A model generated the notes under the pieces. That model searched no databases. It saw only the letters and a list, made by a program, of their open reading frames with translations, and had not been told where the DNA came from. DNA of 64,000 nucleotides, taken from Enoplolaimus lenunculus. Taxonomy: Eukaryota; Nematoda; Enoplea; Enoplida; Thoracostomopsidae. Position 1 is the first letter of the stretch, and the number at the start of each line of letters is the position of its first letter. Shown in pieces: positions 29,401-41,400 of this stretch. The stretch spans positions 62,001 through 126,000 of the forward strand of contig JASANG010000150.1 of NCBI GenBank assembly GCA_030248215.1, in the 5' to 3' direction. Position numbers and translations under genes: made by a program.

Positions 29401-32400
29401 TATTTCGCTAAAAGGGTTTTTGGATGCGAGAAATCTGAATAAATTGTTTGCAAACAGTCAAAACCGATAATTGAGTAGTTAGCTAATAGATCATTTGCAT
29501 ATTAGCATAGTATAAGCTTAAATTAGGATTTTTTAAAATATTTCACTGATTATTAAGGTTAAAAGCAATCTAATTTTAGCACTAAAGGGTTTTTGGGTGC
29601 GCGGAATCTGAACAAATTGCACACAAACCTCCAAAACTGATAATTGAATAGTTAGCTAATAGCTAGTTTGGATATAAACTTTATTAACAAGACAAAATTA
29701 AGACTTTTTAAATTATTTCAATAATTATTAGGGTTTACTGAAGGTTTTTGGGTGTGAGGAATGTGAATAAATGGTTTACAAACGTATAGAACCGATAATT
29801 GATGTGTCGTCTATTGCCGATGCCGATTAATCGGCACATCTTTAAGTTTCTGTTCGGGTAAAATTAGCACCTGTTGGAACCATGTGGCCATCGTCATTGC
29901 CTTTGCGTTAGAAGTGGCAATTAATTTGTGTAAACTTTTATATTCTGTCGTTATTAACTGGTATTATATCTACCGTTATTTACTGGTACTATAATGAAAG
30001 TTGGTTCTATAGTGTTTAAAATTAATGTTTTAGCCTGGTCGCGAAGCATCTGATAGCGGTAATACGCACAATCAACATCGTCCGTTATCAAGAAGTCCTA
30101 GTTTTGACAAACGACAGACATCTGGTCACCATATTGAAGATGGTGGGCGTCATTCACAACGAGAAAGCGATGGTAAAGCTGTGCACAAGCGCTATTGGCC
30201 TCAAATTTCGCACGATATCGGATTGAAAGACTCTGGTGGGAAGCCTTTTAAGGACAGCAGCACTAGGGTTCACGGTATACCGGTTAACTGTGAATTTATT
30301 GCTGAAACCCGTAAGGTGGCTAATCATAACTATGGTAAGGATGGCCATTCAATGCACCAAGTGCGCGGTATTAATCGACATTGGGGTGGCGAGTGGCTTA
30401 AGGACTCAAGTGATTTGCATGGATGCGGTGGCGGTAATAACAATAGGGAACGTGTACAACGCGGAGAGAAACAAAAATGTCGTAGCTGGGGGTCGAATTC
30501 GGGGGGCGATATTGACAATGTTGCAAGTGATGCAAAATTGCTTGAAAGCAACGAGCAAAAGCGAAACCGCAGAAGCGAGTCAGCGTCCACCGAAGGAACA
30601 AGCAGCGTTTCTTCCGCAAAGGCGAAAGTGTCAAAAAAAGACTGGAAGAGAAGCGAAGAACAAATGGAAAAACAACGCAGAAAAGACCATGGGAACGTAA
30701 ATACAACGTCGTTACAGAAGCCTAATGATACGCCAAAGACCATTGGCATAGCTGGTGATTATGATTATGACGATCGCGATGTGATAGCTAGGTTTGTTGA
30801 CGAAGTTTTGGCGCGAGTTGTGTTTGCTGGAGGGTAGAGTTGCGCGGGAGTAAGCCAAGCGTATTTTATTCAGAATAAGTTCTTTGTAAGTTTGACGTAT
30901 CGGCAGCGTTTGAGCGTGTTGCATTTGAATGAATACGTTCTGACATCAAATTAAGTTAAAGAATTTAGATGGAATTTTTGAGGATTGTTTAAGAGTAGTT
31001 CTAAGACTGAACGTTGCTCATATTTTGGACCGGCGCAGCGGTCTCTAGGAGCGTGTTTGTAGGTGACATTTTAAACTGTTCTTGATGTTGCGTTTTGAAA
31101 AGCTTGCATTTGTGGCATGGACATTACAGTTCCACCTACCGAATGAATGTCTGATGTGTGTAGACGCTTGGAATTTGTTTTTCTATCGTCTGCCAAACAC
31201 GATCGCAATCCGCAGTCAGCTAAAATACCAGAATTATCAGCCAATTAGTATTCAGCTAACGTAATGGTTCTCAGACCACCAATCAAGATTCGGTCCGAGC
31301 ATTCAGTTGAAGCAGTCAATTTGAATTTACCTTGCGTTCAGAATTATTGAAGCAGCCAAAAAAATGCTGTTACCGTGCACTGTCGCTGAATATTCAGCCA
31401 GTCAAACTTAAGGTGGCGCGCCTAATCGTTGAAGAGTCAACCAGTCGTAGTTTGGTTGGCGTACCAAGTTGTTGATCCAGCCAATCTAATTTCAGCTATG
31501 TGCACACGTTGAATTTTCAACCAAACAGATTTTAGCTAGCATATACAATAGTCAGATTTTGGTTCTTCATTTAAAAGCAATATGGTGGTATAGAGATTGT
31601 AGCTACTTTCAGAGTGCCGAGCGGCGTCATAGCTAAGGATTCAGAAGTTGAGTTTTTCGGTGAATATTCAAGAAATGGAAATTGGTTGATTAAGCAAGAA
31701 ACCTGCTTACGGGTCACTAGGCACATGGCGTTGCATTTCGACCAAAACTGAAAATTTGGTTGGATGCGCTGATCATTACTTCGATAGCCACCAATCACAA
31801 CTTTTATGTATCGAAAGATGAATTTGAAACATCGGAAGTCAGACGTTGTATGGTACAAAGCTATTGTTGCTGCTTCAGCCAATAACGATGAGGCTGCCAA
31901 AGAATCGTTTTGTTAACTACCCTGCCAGAATTGAGATATAGCGCTAGGGGTTGTATATATTGGTCAATGAAAATTCAGTTAATTGAGATTGTCGTCGTTA
32001 GTCAGAGAGCTGCGATTCAATTGGATGAAGATTTGTTCATGGAGCAAACGAACACAGCAACAAACAAGCAAGCAAGTTTGCTGAAGTATCTAATCGAAGT
32101 ATTCGTTGTTTAAAAGGTCCGGTGGGAGTATTACGAAGTCAATTGTCACATGTTGTTTAGAATAGAAAGTTGAAATCTTGGCCAATTGAAATTAAATTTA
32201 TGGTGCGGTTTCACGACCAATCAGATCAAGAGGCTGTTGATCGCATTGTTGCATTTGACTTTTGGTGATAAAGTGAAGCTAACGCCGATTGGAAAATTTC
32301 GTTTAGGACGACGAACCAATCAAAATCGGTGGATTTCTACAAATTCTGGGCTCAAATTATTTTGGATTACAAGAAAACGATGATGGCAATGTGGAAACGT

Positions 32401-35400
32401 CGAATTGAATTTCGAACTTAGAAGCGGATACTGCCAATCAAAATTACAAGTTTAAGTGGTCTCACAGTCATACAATAGTTGATTTTACCATAGTTGGTCA
32501 GCGCGGAAGTTGTTGCTAATGCGGTCAAAATAATTAATAAAATTAAGTGTTTTGACGCAAATTTTCAATACAGAACGCTTTTATCGAAAATTTGTGGTTT
32601 CAGCGTTATTTTTGTTAAAAATTGCTTGTATTGTTTAAGAAATTTGCGTTTCTGCAATTTTACCCTGTAAATCTTTTCAAGAAACATGAAGTTTATTTTA
32701 CGGCTACTCGAACAGAGCCGATTCGATGAACGCTCGTGTTGGAAATTAAATTTTACCGCCTCAATTCGTTGTTTGACACTGAATGAATAGCGTTGAATGT
32801 TTTCCACATCAACAGGATAGTGTTGTTGAATATTATCGTCGGTGGAAATTTGTGGCTAAAATTCTTTAACGCAAAAATTCACATGTTTGATCAAGGCGTG
32901 GATCGTTGTTCGAAATTTTTTACAAATCTGATGATAAATCTTATCATCAGTTGAAAACTAGCCACCAGATTGAGTTCGAGTGTGCAGTCCAGAATGTAGA
33001 GTTTTGAGTACCCGAAACTCATGATCAACGTTTTGAATTAAAAGTGGCAAAGCAAAAGTGTGCACAAAAGCAAAGCAAAAGTGTGTACAAAATTTCAAAG
33101 TTTTCTGGAAAGGCAATTAAAAAAGAACATCATTGGTGTCAGTTATTCGTTATTCGAAAAACATTGATCGAAAAATAGAGGTAAATGAGCGTCTATTCCT
33201 GGAAATGATTGCATCTACAACCTTAGTGAATGTTTTGGATAGGTTGATTTTGTATAGTTTGATGAAATTGCTTCAAGAGGGATTTGGACGCGTCGCCAGT
33301 AGCAATTGGGATTAATGGTAAGTCAATAAATCAAGATGATAGCGATTTAAAGGGGAAGATCTGGATGGAATGGCTACATGAAAGCTGGTTCGTAAATGTT
33401 GATAGAACACAAGAAGAAAGCTTTGATCTGCGAGGAGCATTAAGAACGTAATCCTTGATCTGGATGGTATGGTAATTTTATCGTCACGTGTATCTTCGAA
33501 CCCAGTGATATCAAACAAGGAAGTTCCGTTACGAGAAAACCCAAAAAAGTTTGCAGCTTTCTTCGCAAGCCATAACGACATCGTCTACCGGAAAGAAATA
33601 CGAAAGTTGAAGGAAAGTTGCCGAACTCCATTTTGAATTGGTATGGTTTCCGGATTGCAGCTTAACAGATCCCGTGCGTCGCATACTAGATCCCAGCAAA
33701 GCAGACGTTCAGCCTCAAAACGATGTTGTTGACAAATTGTCACTAAGGTCTAGTCTCTGTCCCTCCTAATGATTTGCCTCTGGCATAAACGGTTGTTTGA
33801 CGGCGGGTAAGTGACCTTGGACGTGTAAGTTTGTATCTGCATTGTTATTTTTAGAATGAGGTTTATGTGTGATTGTGCAAAACAAACCAAGGTTACTGCT
33901 TTTTAGAAGATTTCGTTTAAGCTAGTTTCATTTTTTAGTTTTGGTGTTTGGTTTTTAGTAGGGTTCTCTATGGCTTTATTTTACAATTTTGATTGTGATT
34001 CAAAGATTTATACGTACGTATATTAAGCATTGGTTAAGAACAGCGGTATGTTTACAGGCTGTATGTAAATTTAAGTATATTTTCTCAACTTGGAATTTCA
34101 CCTATACCTAGTTGACAACAGGGCTTTTATTTAAGTTTCGCTTTAGTCCACACCACGATGGAATTTTTGGATCGTAATTTTTCCAGTGTCTGTCAGAAAA
34201 TTGTGTCAAAAATTGATTATATGCTATACTGCCTGGATTTCAGAGACGTGTTTTAAATGGACCTTTGCCTTAAGTCAATTTAGGGTTTAGGCAGAAAATC
34301 GCGAAAATCTACAAAACTGTATTGATGGAGTATTTGGTAAATTTGTAGCCTCAGTTTATGTGCCTTATTGTAGATGTTATATATAGCTTTAAAAAGTAAG
34401 TTAAATTAGGCTAAATAAAAACCGGGAAAACTATGTTTTCGTTACCCAAGTGTTAAAGTTGGAGAACAACGAATGTTTTTATATCGTAATACCTGTAGAA
34501 TTATGGTTTAGGTTGTTTTATGATGTTTCAGGGGTCCAGTGGTTCGACGTGAATTCGCGGAGATAAATCGTAAACCACAAACGTCACATTTAACCAATAG
34601 CACAGCATCGCAGTCTCAAAATCAACGTGAAGTGTTAACTCCAGTACGAGAACAAAACTTGAGTCGCGGTGGCAGCGGATCAGCCCGAAGTCTTAGTCGT
34701 AGCACGAGAATGTCGCGTGAAGATACAGTAATAGAGTGTATACGACTAGGCCAGAGTGAAGACCACTTTAGTAGCAGCGAGTATCGGAAGCGCAGTCGAT
34801 GTGAAGGCGTAGGCAGCCAATTCTCAAGGTGTGCTCTAAGTAAGATAAAAGGAGGCAGGGAATCTGGAGGCGTCAAAGATTTGGACGATGGGTCTGATCG
34901 CTTGGAGTCTTCAGGGACAGGACAGCTTATTAAATCACATAGTAGCTCGTTGAGGGCGTATAAGAATGATGCATCTGATCACACTCTACATAGGTTCGTT
35001 GACAGAGACAGGAGAAACCGAAAGCAACACGTCCGAGAGACGAACAAAATGGAAGACAGAGAGCTGCAAACCCCTGATAGAATGCATTGTGGAACACAAG
35101 AAGTCAAATATCGAGAGAGTCGTGAACGTAGTGTTAGGTCTGGGCAGGCGATTCGTGGGTCAGTCGATCCGAAAGATCACAAATTAAGAAAAACTAGCGA
35201 CACAAGAGAAGAAAGACTCAGTTGTTTCAATAGCAGTGATGAGGTACGTTTTGAGAGGCGGGGCCGGCAATTACTCTGGAACTGGATAGAACCTTGCAGT
35301 TTGACATTGATTGCTACATACTTTTGATTTTCTGTGATTTTTGGGATCTCGAATGAAATTTGGTTGCCCTTGTGCTTGTAATAGGGGTTGAAAGTGTTTG

Positions 35401-38400
35401 CAGTTGTACTTAGTTCTTTCACTACAGATCAGATAGTTGAGTTTTATATTGTTGCTGTGAAAACAGTTGTGATACGATTAGGCACTTTGAAAATCTTTTT
35501 CTCTGTTCTCACTAAAGACAAAAATGTTAGTTTTGGAGCACCCGGTAATAGATGTTAAATGCAAATCAGGACCCACCTACTTGATTTAACCATTGTTATA
35601 ACAATGTTTTAATTATTTGTAGTACCACTGTCAAGCGAAACAGGAGCAATCGAACAGCCGAAATCGCGGAAAGTCTAGTGGTCACACTTCTTGCTTTCCC
35701 GAGAATCGACAGGGTAACTATGAAGGCAGCAGTCAGAAACAACAACAATATAATCTTCATCATCAACAGCAACAAAAACAACATCATGATCAACAACATA
35801 ATCGACAAAAACCTTATGAAGAACAAGAACAACCGCAGCAAAAACAACATGATCTTCATCCGCTCTATCAACAACACAAACAAATGGGCAATCAAATTGT
35901 GTGCAAACGAGACAACACACAGTTTGATCGACTACAATACACAACACGTGTGGGCAGATTTTCTCCGCAGTCTTTTTCACAACAGCCGGCGCCGTGGGTA
36001 ACGCCGATGACTCCCGACGCTGCTGCTATGTTAGAGTTTCCTGACCGTAACAATAGTTGTGTCACGGGTCACGGCACGGACGTGGCGGTAACGGAATTCA
36101 TGACGGTTGTACCATCCACAGTTACGCAGCAGTCAATACTGAATCCCGAGCCCCAAGCGGCAGACCGCAGTCTAGATGTGGCTGTAGTACCTTTGACGAA
36201 CATGTTGAGTGCTCACGCAACAGCAGTACCCATGGCACGTCCGCTAACAAGTATCTCGGGCTCTGCTGATCGTCCGGGATACGTGTCAGCGGTCGGTACG
36301 CACAACTCCGTGGGCGTAACGCCAGCCTCACCAGGCAGCTCTATTGGTCTAGTTGCTGTCCCACGGGCTACAACTCCGCCATCGTCAGCCAAAACTACGC
36401 TAGCCAGTTTTTTCGTTCAAATGGAAGTGCCATCAAACATGTCGACCGGTACGTGTCTAGATGTCGACGAGAAAACCGGAAAAATTGTCTGGCGCAGCAT
36501 CAATGAATTTACGCCTGAAGAGCAACGAAGACTGATACCTGCGTGTCCCAATATGGCAGATACGGCACTTGCGGTAGGTGCACAGCATCACCCAATTGAT
36601 GCTCCTGTCTCACCCTCTGTTCCCACGGCACCTATGTATACCAAAAGGCTATTACAGGTGGCTGATAAGTCCAGGTGTTCGCATAAACTTGTGGAACCGT
36701 CCGATCGTGCTTGCCGTGGGGTGCCAGCTGCTGAAATGACCTCGTCAGTGGATTTTGGTGCTAGGTCCCGTAGCATTGTGGGCAGTCTTGATGGCCTGTC
36801 TGGTGGATTAGATTATTCGTTCGGTGAGGGAGACGGAAGTCTTGAGTTCCCTGTTTCTACTGACTTGAAAGGCCATAGCTCGGTACCATTGCGGAGTAGG
36901 ATTTATCGTCAGCGGCAGCTGTCGTGTGATAGCGTTGTGGAACAGACTGAAGTAAATCCAGATGGCCGAGCTCGAATATCCCAAACCACACCGGGCCCCA
37001 ACAGTCATGCCTCAATCCGGCAGATGAATTCGTCAAAACAATTGGTGTCTGGTAGAGCTGGTGGCGGCGAGCGGGATAATAGTTGCCATGGGTTGGATAA
37101 AGCGCACCGTCTCCGTTATCCGCTGGGTAAGCATGGCCGGAGCCACTCAAGGGAACCAAAGACCGGTAGTGAAGGATCGCGAAGTGGAAATATCACGAAG
37201 CGCCGCCCTGTTTACGATGGTAGCGATCATGGATCGAGTGCGCGACAAGTAACAAAGGTTCAACGCCGGTCTTTATCGCCACGACACAAACGCGTCGCAG
37301 TGTATCATCGGATCCGTACTGGAGCGGGTAACCGTGCCGATGGCACTAGAATACATAGTCGCAAACAGTCATCCCGGTTCCCGTTACCTAAACCATCAAC
37401 TGGGCAAAAGTTGAAGCTGATTGCGGCACGAAGTGCCCTCCAACGGGCACGACGAACTATACGCCCTACAACTACGGGTGGTTCCGAACTCCGCGGTCAC
37501 CGGCTACCGCCTCCGCCGCCTCAGGGTCGCGTTGCTGGCCGGGCGGTGGCAAGCAAGACTCTTGCCGCTGTCGATGATGCTCGAAAACTCGCACGAAGCG
37601 TTCTTGGACACGACAAGACTGCCGCCGCACCACGCCGACATTGTCAACCGCAGCCGTCGCGACCTATTCGAGTGCACCGACAGTCGGTGCTCGATCGCGA
37701 AGTTTCCAGCCGCATCACTTCTATGTCGGCGACTAATCGACCTCGTGCCAGCAGTCGCCGCATAAAGCGGTTAAGCCCGCGGGATGACGCTTACACGAAC
37801 CAGTTTCGACGAAGTGACGTCGGCGACGAGCTGGTATCGCGCTACGTCGGTCGTCGATCGCACCGCAACGATGATCATCGTGAACATCGACGCGAGTCGC
37901 GATCGACGGTCTCGCCGCCGCCTCAGCCAGACGCTTCGATCGCTACACCCTCGCAGCGTCACTATTTCGAAATACACCGGCACCGCGATGATCAGCAAGC
38001 AGCAGACACGATAAGGAAACGTCTATTGGTCGATGCAGCGCGACCATCATCAATACGACGCCATGAGCGGCAACGGCCACAAGTGACAGATTGCGTCGAT
38101 GCGGGTGTTAGGGTTGATCAACCGAAAGTTGTCGCGGTGAAATTGAAGCCTGATGCGAGGAGATCGTACGAAGCTGTTCCGGATAATAGTGTCGTTGCCA
38201 CTCGAGAAAGCCGGCTAGAGTATACTAGAAGGAAACTGGAGGTTGGCGAGTCGATCAAAGGGTCTGCTACTGGTGACATCGGTTACCATGGTTTTCCATC
38301 GGGTCCTAAGCGTAGGCAAGAAGTGTCGCCTAGTTCTTTTCGATATCTAGATCAGAAAGGTGGTAGTGATTTTACGGTGCGGACGCCAGAGTTATATCAG

Positions 38401-41400
38401 CCACCAGGAAGGCTGCCGGACCTTCATAGTCGTGACACTGTAAAGAGAAGCCGGGACTATGGTAGTTTTAACCCAGACGCAACAGCCAGCCAGTCTCGAG
38501 ACCATCAGAAATATTCTAAGAGTCCAACAGAACGTAGCCGTTCTCCACATAGTCGCCTACGACTACGAATGTATGACAAGGAGCATTCCAGATCCCGATC
38601 TGGTCCTCAGAACAGAACTCCTGAATATTCTCGAGGAGTAAAGGCAAGGGGCTCGCAAGCGAATGCTCAGAAGAGTGCTTGTAGTCCTAATGGTCACTCT
38701 ACGAATCGGCCTGATATGATAAAACGCTGGCCAGCGAGAGACGAACGAGATATCGACGGAATTAGACATGCCGGAAAGGCTAGAAACCACAGAGAACTGC
38801 TGAGATCAACCGAAATTGGATTGATACAAACTGGTAAACGTGAAAACGACGAACTACCGCCAGACCGAGGCAGCTATAACACCGAACGTCATTATTCTGT
38901 TCACTCAAAAGTGCAAGAATACAAGCATTCGCCTGCGGTTGATGATGTTTTAGCCGATACTACTACGCATTATATCGATAGTCCAAGTCATAATGAACTA
39001 ATGATGAGGGCGTCTGCTAATGTCAGGTCCCGGAGTCGAAGCTTTGAGCGAGGCATTCAGCTGGACAGGCGTTCCCACCAACTTAAGCATAGCTACCGGC
39101 AGGATGGGGCACACAAACTCGTCGCCTCAGGAATGGGCACAAAACCCGTGGCAGTACAGCGCCGTAATGATCAGCATGGTGCTGGGGCAGAAAGCGTTCT
39201 GCCATCAAGCAAACGGTTATCGAAGCCTACATATGTGACAGGGAATTTAGAGGATCAGTTGTTTTGCAGTGGGGTTCGCAGCAACCAACTGTCAGATTTA
39301 GAGCTAAAGGTGGGGACAGGGATTCAGCGCCACAGAAAGGGAAACCTACTGAAAACCGTTCAGGGAACAGTTCATGGTGAGGCACAGCAGAGAAAGGGAA
39401 CGATGAGAGCGGAGTCGGATACTGTAAAGACTGGAAGCTTTACACTTATCAAAAATGAAGGCGAAGTCAGAAAGATTTTTCCACCTCCTGGGGCCGAGAT
39501 AAAAAAGTTCATGGACAGCTCGAGAAAGGTTATTGAGAGTGGCGTGGAGGTTGAACCTCACAGAAAGGCGAAGTTATCTGGTGGACAAAAACCTGATGAA
39601 GAGGTTAACAAATCATCGGATGTTTTTGGTGCTGATGCGACCGGCGAAAAGAAGAAGAAAGGAAAGAAGAAAAAAACAACAACGACAACGAGGAAAATAA
39701 AGAAAAAGGATGGAAAGAAAAAGAAACATACTAACCAGGTGAGTTGCTTTGTCTTTCGTCTTTCGTACCGTTAAATTATTACTATACCTAACTTCAGAGG
39801 CTTGTACTAAAAATAGAAAGGAAATATACACAATCAAAAATTTGCGGGGGGATCTCAAAATAAGTAAGTTTACCGGTTTAGAAAGTATTTCTGGGTCCTA
39901 AAGTGTCACTCATTAATTTCGCTTGTTACAAACTTTTAAATGAGGATTCGATTGTATTTTTTAAATCATTTTTGATGTCGTTCAAAACGTTTTCTTCTGA
40001 ATTTGATTTAACAAATAAAAGTGTTTTGTTTCGGTATTTTTAAGATAATAATAATAATAATAATAATGATAAAAAATAATAATAATTGGTATACCGGAGC
40101 GAAATCTAATACCATGCAATTTAAGGCCAAATTTCAGGCTCATGTTTATGACTAACAATAATCTTTATTATTGAGGGACAGCTTTTCGGTAGTTCAAAAT
40201 TTAACTTTAACCCTAATTGCGAATGTGCACGTTTTTTACAGCGGCATCTTTTGTAAATTTTGCAATAACAGCATTTTTATTGACATTTTACGGCTTTGAG
40301 ATATAGATACGCAGCGTGTTAAATAATGGGTTTTTTGAGAATTTCGCGCTTCAAGCAATATACAGCACAGTTTATTATGGATATTGTATTTAATGCGTAA
40401 GTCCGGAAACCGACTCTTTACGATTTTGTCACGGTTTCAGCGATTTTTTGCAAAAAACTATTTGTTAACTGCTGACAATTTTGATGTACTACGTAATATT
40501 TTGGAAGATGTTGATGTTACAAATATTTCTGCAGTCACTGTGTGTAGTGCGTTTTATTTCAGGCGTCAAAACATAAAGATAAGAAACAAACCGCTAGTGT
40601 TGCAACGAATACACAAGTTCCGCCTTGTGGTATTTCCAGCGTTAAATCAAACGTGGCAACTGCGCCTTGTGACCCACACGATATTTCGCAACCGATAATA
40701 TCTGTCAAAGTTCACCCGCTAAAAAAACCAAGGGCAACAAACTCAACTGAACCTGAGTGCCAAAGCAAAGCGTGTCATTCTCAGTCTTCAGTCTCGAAGC
40801 ATTCTGGCCCAAAGACACATGACTCTAAACCGCCACAGCTGCTCATATCTTCGTTTGGCGTCTCAGACATGACCTCAAAAGTAGCTTCTAGAATGGAAAG
40901 TCAACCGGTGATGGATGGTAAAATGGGTGGAAGTGAAAGGGTCGTGTCTGGTGACGGTTCATTTCGCTTAGATCGTTCTAGAATGGAGGGGCATGGAGGC
41001 CAGCAGCAGATGGTGAAAGGGTTTTCGAACCCCGGTGTTGCGTCTTACCCTGTTACACAGCTTGGCGCCTCGAGTAAACCAGTGCCACAAGACGACAGTC
41101 TGTCTGGTGGTGCTGGTTTAGCCCCAGACATCGGCGTCCAGCGGAAGCGTGAGCGATCGCCGGTGACTGCGCCGTCGAGTAGACGGGTAGAGTCAAGGGA
41201 TCATATGGGTAGACGATTTCCTGCGGTCAGTGGTACTGTTGTGTCTGGTGCTGGAGTGCTGGTCGACGTTGGTACAGTAGGTGCCAGTAGCAGTGGGCAA
41301 GGGAGTGTCAAGGCGGCCGGTCGGTTTGAGCACGATTCGATGGTGATTACAAGTAAATTTCGTGGAAGTTTGTACAAAAGACATCGGGAAAATTCTAAAA

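Noticed and set aside
35678-36001. Asn/Ile-rich and Leu-rich frames over the CAA/CAT tract
   Set aside because: They are shadows of the Gln/His-coding frame of the giant exon, which is open for 1,372 codons and in phase with its neighbours.
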